Source of the DNA: Rhabditoides inermis
Taxonomy: Eukaryota; Nematoda; Chromadorea; Rhabditida; Rhabditidae
NCBI GenBank assembly: GCA_963966185.1
Contig: CAWZYM010000120.1
Span: forward strand, 265,001 to 329,000
Reading direction: 5' to 3'
Length of the DNA stretch: 64,000 nucleotides
The notes beneath the pieces were generated by a model. It saw only the letters and a program-made list of their open reading frames with translations, searched no databases and was not told the origin of the DNA. The position numbers were made by a program, and so were the translations under genes. Below, in pieces: positions 1 through 11,316 of this stretch; within the stretch, counting starts at the first letter, position 1, and each line of letters opens with the position of its first letter.

Positions 1-303
1 AAGTGATATATGCAAGGTCTGTGAACGGTGCTAGCAGATCCGAACATATATAATTTTCTCGATGTAATAAATTTCAAAAATTGTTTGGGGCGCGGTGCTC
101 TTGTGAACCAGAGAAATATTTGTGTGAATTCATTGCGTTTTGCAATCAGTTTTATTTCGTTTCATTGCTTTTCGCGATGAATTTTCTTGTTTCGTTTCAA
201 TCGTTTCGTTTAGTTTGTTTCAAAATCTGTGCTCAGAAAAAGCATGGTGCAAGGATGACAGTAGTTCAATATTTAAATGGTATGATTGACACCTTAATAT
301 TTT

Positions 304-358
<55 letters not shown>

Positions 359-786
359 CAAAGGATTGAACTAGTTGTGAGAAATCGTCAGATTGATATG
401 ATGAAAAGTAGAAGTGGCATGATTGACCGTGTTTGCGTTTGCAACTGGTCTTTCTTTCGAATTGAATTGATTCGAAATCGATAAAGTGATATATGCAAGG
501 TCTGTGAACGGTGCTAGCAGATCCGAACATATATAATTTTCTCGATGTAATCAATTTCAAAAATTGTTTGGGGCGCGGTGCTCTTGTGAACCAGAGAAAT
601 ATTTGTGTGAATTCATTGCGTTTTGCAATCAGTTTTATTTCGTTTCATTGCTTTTCGCGATGAATTTTCTTGTTTCGTTTCAATCGTTTCGTTTAGTTTG
701 TTTCAAAATCTGTGCTCAGAAAAAGCATGGTGCAAGGATGACAGTAGTTCAATATTTAAATGGTATGATTGACACCTTAATATTTT

Positions 787-835
<49 letters not shown>

Positions 836-1261
836 CAAAGGATTGAACTAGTTGTGAGAAATCGTCAGGTTGATATGATGAAAAGTAGAAGTGGCATGAT
901 TGACCGTGTTTGCGTTTGCAACTGGTCTTTCTTTCGAATTGAATTGATTCGAAATCGATAAAAAGATATATGCAAGGTCTGTGAACGGTGCTAGCAGACC
1001 CGAAAATATAATTTTCTCGATGTAATCAATTTCAAAAATTGTTTGGGGCGCGGTGCTCTTGTGAACCAGATAAATATTTGTGTGAGTTCATTGCGTTTTG
1101 CAATCAGTTTATTTCGTTTCATTGCTTTTTGCAATGAATTTTCTTGTTTCGTTTCAATCGTTTCGTTTAGTTTGTTTTTGAAAATCTGTGCTCAGAAAAA
1201 GCATGGTGCAAGGATGACAGTAGTTCAATATTTAAATGGTATGATTGACACCTTAATATTT

Positions 1262-1313
<52 letters not shown>

Positions 1314-1749
1314 AAAGGAATGAACTAGTTGTGAGAAATCGTCAGGTTGATATGATGAAAAGTAGAAGTGGTATGATTGAACGTGTTTGCGTTTGCAACT
1401 GGTCTTTCTTTCGAATTGGATTGATTCGAAATCGATAAAGTGATATATGCAAGGTCTGTGAACGGTGCTAGCAGACCCGAACATATATAATTTTCTCGAT
1501 GTAATCAATTTCAAAAATTGTTTGGGGCGCGGTGCTCTCGTGAACCAGAGAAATATTTGTGTGAGTTCATTGCGTTTTGCAATAAGTTTATTTCGTTTTA
1601 TTTCGTTTCATTGCTTTTTGCAATGAATTTTCTTGTTTCGTTTCAATCGTTTCGTTTAGTTTGTTTCAAAATCTGTGCTCAGAAAAAGCATGGTGCAAGG
1701 ATGACAGTAGTTCAATATTTAAATGGTATGATTGACACCTTAATATTTT

Positions 1750-1784
<35 letters not shown>

Positions 1785-2219
1785 CAAAGATTGAACTAGT
1801 TGTGAGAAATCGTCAGGTTGATATGATGAAAAGTAGAAGAGTAGAAGTGGCATGATTGACCGTGTTTGCGTTTGCAACTGGTCTTTCTTTCGAATTGAAT
1901 TGATTCGAAATCGATAAAGTTATATATGCAAGGTCTGTGAACGGTGCTAGCAGATCCGAACATATATAATTTTCTCGATGTAATCAATTTCAAAAATTGT
2001 TTGGGGCGCGGTGCTCTTGTGAACCAGAGAAATATTTGTGTGAATTCATTGCGTTTTGCAATCAGTTTTATTTCGTTTCATTGCTTTTCGCGATGAATTT
2101 TCTTGTTTCGTTTCAATCGTTTCGTTTAGTTTGTTTCAAAATCTGTGCTCAGAAAAAAACATGGTGCGAGGATGACAATAGTTCAATAATTAAATGGTAT
2201 GATTGACACCTTAATATTT

Positions 2220-2258
<39 letters not shown>

Positions 2259-2686
2259 CAAAGGATTGAACTAGTTGTGAGAAATCGTCAGATTGATATG
2301 ATGAAAAGTAGAAGTGGCATGATTGACCGTGTTTGCGTTTGCAACTGGTCTTTCTTTCGAATTGAATTGATTCGAAATCGATAAAGTGATATATGCAAGG
2401 TCTGTGAACGGTGCTAGCAGATCCGAACATATATAATTTTCTCGATGTAACAAATTTCAAAAATTGTTTGGGGCGCGGTGCTCTTGTGAACCAGAGAAAT
2501 ATTTGTGTGAATTCATTGCGTTTTGCAATCAGTTTTATTTCGTTTCATTGCTTTTCGCGATGAATTTTCTTGTTTCGTTTCAATCGTTTCGTTTAGTTTG
2601 TTTCAAAATCTGTGCTCAGAAAAAGCATGGTGCAAGGATGACAGTAGTTCAATATTTAAATGGTATGATTGACACCTTAATATTTT

Positions 2687-2731
<45 letters not shown>

Positions 2732-3159
2732 CAAAGGATTGAACTAGTTGTGAGAAATCGTCAGATTGATATGATGAAAAGTAGAAGTGGCATGATTGAC
2801 CGTGTTTGCGTTTGCAACTGGTCTTTCTTTCGAATTGAATTGATTCGAAATCGATAAAGTGATATATGCAAGGTCTGTGAACGGTGCTAGCAGATCCGAA
2901 CATATATAATTTTCTCGATGTAATCAATTTCAAAAATTGTTTGGGGCGCGGTGCTCTTGTGAACCAGAGAAATATTTGTGTGAATTCATTGCGTTTTGCA
3001 ATCAGTTTTATTTCGTTTCATTGCTTTTCGCGATGAATTTTCTTGTTTCGTTTCAATCGTTTCGTTTAGTTTGTTTCAAAATCTGTGCTCAGAAAAAGCA
3101 TGGTGCAAGGATGACAGTAGTTCAATATTTAAATGGTATGATTGACACCTTAATATTTT

Positions 3160-3210
<51 letters not shown>

Positions 3211-3632
3211 CAAAGGATTGAACTAGTTGTGAGAAATCGTCAGGTTGATATGATGAAAAGTAGAAGTGGCATGATTGACCGTGTTTGCGTTTGCAACTGG
3301 TCTTTCTTTCGAATTGAATTGATTCGAAATCGATAAAAAGATTTATGCAAGGTCTGTGAACGGTGCTAGCAGACCCGAAAATATAATTTTCTCGATGTAA
3401 TCAATTTCAAAAATTGGGGCGTTGTGCTCTTGTGAACCAGATAAATATTTGTGTGAGTTCATTGCGTTTTGCAATCAGTTTATTTCGTTTCATTGCTTTT
3501 TGCAATGAATTTTCTTGTTTCGTTTCAATCGTTTCGTTTAGTTTGTTTTTGAAAATCTGTGCTCAGAAAAAGCATGGTGCAAGGATGACAGTAGTTCAAT
3601 ATTTAAATGGTATGATTGACACCTTAATATTT

Positions 3633-3675
<43 letters not shown>

Positions 3676-4103
3676 CAAAGGAATGAACTAGTTGTGAGAA
3701 ATCGTCAGGTTGATATGATGAAAAGTAGAAGTGGTATGATTGACCGTGTTTGCGTTTGCAACTGGTCTTTCTTTCGAATTGAATTGATTCGAAATCGATA
3801 AAGTGATATATGCAAGGTCTGTGAACGGTGCTAGCAGATCCGAACATATATAATTTTCTCGATGTAATCAATTTCAAAAATTGTTTGGGGCGCGGTGCTC
3901 TTGTGAACCAGAGAAATATTTGTGTGAATTCATTGCGTTTTGCAATCAGTTTTATTTCGTTTCATTGCTTTTCGCGATGAATTTTCTTGTTTCGTTTCAA
4001 TCGTTTCGTTTAGTTTGTTTCAAAATCTGTGCTCAGAAAAAGCATGGTGCAAGGATGACAGTAGTTCAATATTTAAATGGTATGATTGACACCTTAATAT
4101 TTT

Positions 4104-4144
<41 letters not shown>

Positions 4145-4564
4145 CAAAGGATTGAACTAGTTGTGAGAAATCGTCAGGTTGATATGATGAAAAGTAGAAG
4201 TGGCATGATTGACCGTGTTTGCGTTTGCAACTGGTCTTTCTTTCGAATTGAATTGATTCGAAATCGATAAAAAGATATATGCAAGGTCTGTGAACGGTGC
4301 TAGCAGACCCGAAAATATAATTTTCTCGATGTAATCAATTTCAAAAATTGGGGCGTTGTGCTCTTGTGAACCAGATAAATATTTGTGTGAGTTCATTGCG
4401 TTTTGCAATCAGTTTATTTCGTTTCATTGCTTGTTGCAATGAATTTTCTTGTTTCGTTTCAATCGTTTCGTTTAGTTTGTTTCAAAATCTGTGCTCAGAA
4501 AAAGCATGGTGCAAGGATGACAGTAGTTCAATATTTAAATGGTATGATTGACACCTTAATATTT

Positions 4565-4622
<58 letters not shown>

Positions 4623-5058
4623 CAAAGGAATGAACTAGTTGTGAGAAATCGTCAGGTTGATATGATGAAAAGTAGAAGTGGTATGATTGACCGTGTTTGC
4701 GTTTGCAACTGGTCTTTCTTTCGAATTGGATTGATTCGAAATCGATAAAGTGATATATGCAAGGTCTGTGAACGGTGCTAGCAGACCCGAACATATATAA
4801 TTTTCTCGATGTAATCAATTTCAAAAATTGTTTGGGGCGCGGTGCTCTCGTGAACCAGAGAAATATTTGTGTGAGTTCATTGCGTTTTGCAATAAGTTTA
4901 TTTCGTTTTATTTCGTTTCATTGCTTTTTGCAATGAATTTTCTTGTTTCGTTTCAATCGTTTCGTTTAGTTTGTTTCAAAATCTGTGCTCAGAAAAAGCA
5001 TGGTGCAAGGATGACAGTAGTTCAATATTTAAATGGTATGCTTGACACCTTAATATTT

Positions 5059-5101
<43 letters not shown>

Positions 5102-5536
5102 CAAAGATTGAACTAGTTGTGAGAAATCGTCAGGTTGATATGATGAAAAGTAGAAGAGTAGAAGTGGCATGATTGACCGTGTTTGCGTTTGCAACTGGTC
5201 TTTCTTTCGAATTGAATTGATTCGAAATCGATAAAGTGATATATGCAAGGTCTGTGAACGGTGCTAGCAGATCCGAACATATATAATTTTCTCGATGTAA
5301 TCAATTTCAAAAATTGTTTGGGGCGCGGTGCTCTTGTGAACCAGAGAAATATTTGTGTGAATTCATTGCGTTTTGCAATCAGTTTTATGTCGTTTCATTG
5401 CTTTTCGCGATGAATTTTCTTGTTTCGTTTCAATCGTTTCGTTTAGTTTGTTTCAAAATCTGTGCTCAGAAAAAGCATGGTGCAAGGATGACAGTAGTTC
5501 AATATTTAAATAGTATGATTGACACCTTAATATTTT

Positions 5537-5581
<45 letters not shown>

Positions 5582-6009
5582 CAAAGGATTGAACTAGTTG
5601 TGAGAAATCGTCAGATTGATATGATGAAAAGTAGAAGTGGCATGATTGACCGTGTTTGCGTTTGCAACTGGTCTTTCTTTCGAATTGAATTGATTCGAAA
5701 TCGATAAAGTGATATATGCAAGGTCTGTGAACGGTGCTAGCAGATCCGAACATATATAATTTTCTCGATGTAATCAATTTCAAAAATTGTTTGGGGCGCG
5801 GTGCTCTTGTGAACCAGAGAAATATTTGTGTGAATTCATTGCGTTTTGCAATCAGTTTTATTTCGTTTCATTGCTTTTCGCGATGAATTTTCTTGTTTCG
5901 TTTCAATCGTTTCGTTTAGTTTGTTTCAAAATCTGTGCTCAGAAAAAGCATGGTGCAAGGATGACAGTAGTTCAATATTTAAATGGTATGATTGACACCT
6001 TAATGTTTT

Positions 6010-6072
<63 letters not shown>

Positions 6073-6502
6073 CAAAGGATTGAACTAGTTGTGAGAAATC
6101 GTCAGGTTGATATGATGAAAAGTAGAAGTGGCATGATTGACCGTGTTTGCGTTTGCAACTGGTCTTTCTTTCGAATTGAATTGATTCGAAATCGATAAAA
6201 AGATATATGCAAGGTCTGTGAACGGTGCTAGCAGACCCGAAAATATAATTTTCTCGATGTAATCAATTTCAAAAATTGGGGCGTTGTGCTCTTGTGAACC
6301 AGAGAAATATTTGTGTGAGTTCATTGCGTTTTGCAATAAGTTTATTTCGTTTTATTTCGTTTCATTGCTTTTCGCGATGAATTTTCTTGTTTCGTTTCAA
6401 TCGTTTCGTTTAGTTTGTTTCAAAATCTGTGCTCAGAAAAAGCATGGTGCAAGGATGACAGTAGTTCAATATTTAAATGGTATGATTGACACCTTAATAT
6501 TT

Positions 6503-6560
<58 letters not shown>

Positions 6561-6986
6561 CAAAGGATTGAACTAGTTGTGAGAAATCGTCAGGTTGATA
6601 TGATGAAAAGTAGAAGTGGCATGATTGACCGTGTTTGCGTTTGCAACTGGTCTTTCTTTCGAATTGAATTGATTCGAAATCGATAAAGTGATATATGCAA
6701 GGTCTGTGAACGGTGCTAGCAGATCCGAACATATATAATTTTCTCGATGTAATCAATTTCAAAAATTGTTTGGGGCGCGGTGCTCTTGTGAACCAGAGAA
6801 ATATTTGTGTGAGTTCATTGCGTTTTGCAATCAGTTTATTTCGTTTCATTGCTTGTTGCAATGAATTTTCTTGTTTCGTTTCAATCGTTTCGTTTAGTTT
6901 GTTTCAAAATCTGTGCTCAGAAAAAGCATGGTGCAAGGATGACAGTAGTTCAATATTTAAATGGTATGATTGACACCTTAATATTT

Positions 6987-7049
<63 letters not shown>

Positions 7050-7492
7050 CAAAGGAATGAACTAGTTGTGAGAAATCGTCAGGTTGATATGATGAAAAGT
7101 AGAAGTGGTATGATTGACCGTGTTTGCGTTTGCAACTGGTCTTTCTTTCGAATTGGATTGATTCGAAATCGATAAAGTGATATTTGATATATGCAAGGTC
7201 TGTGAACGGTGCTAGCAGACCCGAACATATATAATTTTCTCGATGTAATCAATTTCAAAAATTGTTTGGGGCGCGGTGCTCTCGTGAACCAGAGAAATAT
7301 TTGTGTGAGTTCATTGCGTTTTGCAATCAGTTTATTTCGTTTTATTTCGTTTCATTGCTTTTTGCAATGAATTTTCTTGTTTTGTTTCAATCGTTTCGTT
7401 TAGTTTGTTTCAAAATCTGTGCTCAGAAAAAGCATGGTGCAAGGATGACAGTAGTTCAATAATTGAATGGTATGATTGACACCTTAATATTT

Positions 7493-7546
<54 letters not shown>

Positions 7547-7973
7547 GCAAAGATTGAACTAGTTGTGAGAAATCGTCAGATTGATATGATGAAAAGTAGA
7601 AGTGGCATGATTGACCGTGTTTGCGTTTGCAACTGGTCTTTCTTTCGAATTGAATTGATTCGAAATCGATAAAGTGATATATGCAAGGTCTGTGAACGGT
7701 GCTAGCAGATCCGAACATATATAATTTTCTCGATGTAATCAATTTCAAAAATTGTTTGGGGCGCGGTGCTCTTGTGAACCAGAGAAATATTTGTGTGAAT
7801 TCATTGCGTTTTGCAATCAGTTTTATTTCTTTTCATTGCTTTTCGCGATGAATTTTCTTGTTTCGTTTCAATCGTTTCGTTTAGTTTGTTTCAAAATCTG
7901 TGCTCAGAAAAAACATGGTGCGAGGACGACAGTAGTTCAATAATTGAATGGTATGATTGACACCTTAATATTT

Positions 7974-8018
<45 letters not shown>

Positions 8019-8457
8019 CAAAGGAATGAACTAGTTGTGAGAAATCGTCAGGTTGATATGATGAAAAGTAGAAGTGGTATGATTGACCGTGTTTGCGTTT
8101 GCAACTGGTCTTTCTTTCGAATTGAATTGATTCGAAATCGATAAAGTGATATATGCAAGGTCTGTGAACGGTGCTAGCAGACCCGAACATATATAATTTT
8201 CTCGATGTAATCAATTTCAAAAATTGTTTGGGGCGCGGTGCTCTCGTGAACCAGAGAAATATTTGTGTGAATTCATTGCGTTTTGCAATCAGTTTTTTTT
8301 TCGTTTTATTTCGTTTCATTGCTTTTCGCAATGAATTTTCTTGTTTCGTTTCAATCGTTTCGTTTAGTTTGTTTCAAAATCTGTGCTCAGAAAAAAACAT
8401 GGTGCGAGGATGACAGTAGTTCAATAATTGAATGGTATGATTGACACCTTAATATTT

Positions 8458-8501
<44 letters not shown>

Positions 8502-8909
8502 AAAGGAATGAACTAGTTGTGAGAAATCGTCAGGTTGATATGATGAAAAGTAGAAGTGACATGATTGACCGTGTTTGCGTTTGCAACTGGTCTTTCTTTC
8601 GAATTGATTTGATTCGAAATCGATAAAATGATATATGCAAGGTTTGTGAACGGTGCTAGCAGACCCGAAAATATAATTTTCTCGATGTAATCAATTTCAA
8701 AAATTGGGGCGCTGTGCTCTTGTGAACCAGAGAAATATTTGTGTGAGTTCATTGCGTTTTGCAATCAGTTTATTTCGTTTCATTGCTTTTCGCGATGAAT
8801 TTTCTTGTTTCGTTTCAATCGTTTCGTTTAGTTTGTTTCAAAATCTGTGCTCAGAAAAAGCATGGTGCAAGGATGACAGTAGTTCAATATTTAAATGGTA
8901 TGATTGACA
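1..8909. repeat. Tandem satellite array, ~19 units of ~470-485 bp
   Basis: The landmark GCAAGGTCTGTGAACGG recurs at about 13, 495, 972, 1449, 1928, 2395, 2868, 3347, 3812, 4280, 4758, 5245, 5717, 6209, 6697, 7193, 7681, 8155 and 8636 (one base changed in the last). Units are near-identical by eye and differ mainly in the length of an internal (GA)n tract, in short indels such as an extra TTTCGTTTTA block, and in a few diagnostic substitutions. The array runs off the left edge, so its full size is unknown. The right edge is sharp: the last unit stops at ATGGTATGATTGACAC just before where the GA tract would start. Each unit contains an open frame of about 60-100 codons on either strand, but these run through the GA tract as Arg-Glu or Ser-Leu repeats and are not convincing genes. 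No transposon protein is visible. Confidence 0.97.
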
Positions 8910-8987
8910 CACAAGATTCAGGTAGAAGTTGATCACCTACAGTCAAATCTTCACTGTCTGTCAATCTGTCTGTCCGTCGCGCCGCAC
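8910..8987. other. Array-gene junction
   Basis: Short unique spacer between the satellite edge and the last visible SENP-like exon. It begins with the intron donor-side sequence of that exon (read on the minus strand). No target-site duplication or transposon end can be seen because only one edge of the array is in the window. Confidence 0.6.
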
Positions 8988-9215
8988 CTCATCGTTGATC
9001 CAGTCAAGCCCGCGCAGCGTCATGAGGTCACTGTGGGCGATTTTGATGGAGAAAGCCTCGCTGAAAACCTCGGCTTGGTCGCCGCCGCCGAGCCACACAC
9101 GCTCCACCACATCCAGCGCCTCGTCCGACAACGCTGCAATATGTGATCAATTCATCAATCATCATTACTCCACCTACTCTCTCACTTCACCCACCCCCAG
9201 CTCCATCTAATGATC

Positions 9216-9258
<43 letters not shown>

Positions 9259-10725
9259 GCTCTCTCTCTCTCTCTCTCTTGCTCTCTCTCTCTCCAATCA
9301 TCTATTTCTAAAGCTTCTTCTTCCACTGTTCCAGCATCCATTCTACAGCCCCCCCCCCTGTGCATTGCCCTCTTTCACAAGTCTCAGATCTCACACTCAG
9401 CCTTCTCTTCTTCCCTCGTCACTGACCCGCAAATTCGTCCGCCTGCTCCTGCTTGGGCTGCGGAATGACCACCTTGGCGTGCTGCCCCTTCCTCTGCTTC
9501 TTCCTGATCCGCGCCTCCTCCACGCACAAATCCTCGCTCGTGCGCAGGTTCGACACCTTGGCAGCGTGCCTGAATACATTGCACAATTCTCGGAACGAAA
9601 TGAATGTTCTCCTCACTCACTCTACAACTTGCCTCAATCACACAATCACTGGTAAACCACAGTAATTCCCCCTCCACGTCCCGCATCACACAACTAAAGG
9701 GTATCGGTTATCCAATATTCACACGTTACAATCATTATCATCCCACCTGTTCCTGCTATATGTTCCTCATTCTTAGCTCTAGTTTAGCGGAATCGAAGAG
9801 TGATATACGAGTGATGTGTCGAACTGTATAGTTGGTTCCAGTTGAAAAAAATTCAAAAAGCCTGCTTTCGCACCCCTTACTTTGTCCCCTTCTGTGCGGT
9901 CGACGCTCTCGCATTTGCATATCCTCCATATTAATATCCATATCCATTGAATATCCCCATACACTGTCCCGTTCATCAATGAACATTGCGCATTGTAGAA
10001 CTGATGCGTAGCGTGCGTCTGGGTTCACCGGCCAGTCAACAAATGAGTGACATTACGGCTTACGGCACAGGAGCGAGCGAGTTCCAATACCCATTCGCTT
10101 ACCAACCGTGGCTTCCCTACCCCTTCCCCTTTGTCTCGCATCTTATCATGTTTGTACAGTTTCATCTTGCACGAGTTATCAAATTCGTTTAAATTATCCG
10201 CCCACCCACTTGCTGGTCGCTCCGTCCGTGTGCGGGGTGTGCGGGGCGACACTCGCCTGCCGGCTCGGCACATTGTCCACCGGCTGACCGCCTCCCCATC
10301 CTCCGCCCCCGCATGCCGCCACCATGGCCACCTACCTCTTCAGCGCCTCCTCATTCAACACCTAAACACCGCTCATCTACGCAACCATACTAAATACCTA
10401 CATCGTGACTGTCCACTAGTAGCGTGATGACGAGCTTGTTCCCGTCATGATGCATCTTCATTCTCTCGCTGCACTCCGTCGCGGGTCTCGTCGACGACCT
10501 TTCCACCAGCGACTGCGACATGGCCGAGTCGAGGTTGCGGCGGGAGGAGGGGAAGCGGCGCGCCCAGCGGTCCGCGCGCGCCACCCCACTCGACGGAGGG
10601 GGAACGTCGGCGTAGAAGCCGCGAGGAGTCGTCTGCCGACTCGCAATGTCCTCGGGTGCCGGCGACGGAGACGTGCCCCGGCCAATCACAAGGCTCCCTG
10701 CAACATATCACACATCACACAAGCC

Positions 10726-10760
<35 letters not shown>

Positions 10761-11271
10761 ACCACAACAGATCGATACACTGAACCAATTCTAGCATACC
10801 CATAAAGATGTCTCACTTCTCACGCTCTCACGACAAAGAAACAAGAGAGACAGACACAGAGAGATCGAGAGATGCCCTTGAACCTCCTGTTTCCTCACCC
10901 GAGTCCGCGGGGCTGTTCATGCCGGCCGAGAATGTGGGGCTACCGAGCGCCGTGAACAGCGAGTGCTGCGAGGTGGAGGCGGGACTGCAGCCCCCGACAG
11001 ACGACTCCAACAGCACCTGCAAGCGATCACGAATTGGCAAAACGGACAGCGATATTCACAAGTAACGACCAACCGACCGACGACCACCACATATATAGTG
11101 TAGATTTGGGATTTGTTCACATTCAAACTTCTTCAAAACAACACAAATACAAGTGTGATTCCAGACTCACCTGGTGCCTGGCGTACTCGCTGAGCTGGCT
11201 CGAGTTCATCTGCTTGGACGAGCGGAACATGGCAAGCACCTCCACCTCCTGGGAGAGAATGTGTAAACAGG

Positions 11272-11316
<45 letters not shown>

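Noticed and set aside
81..8907. Repeated open frames of 60-146 codons across the satellite on both strands
   Set aside because: They recur once per unit, run through the GA tract as Arg-Glu or Ser-Leu repeats, and differ only by unit indels. No domain, splice support or codon bias.
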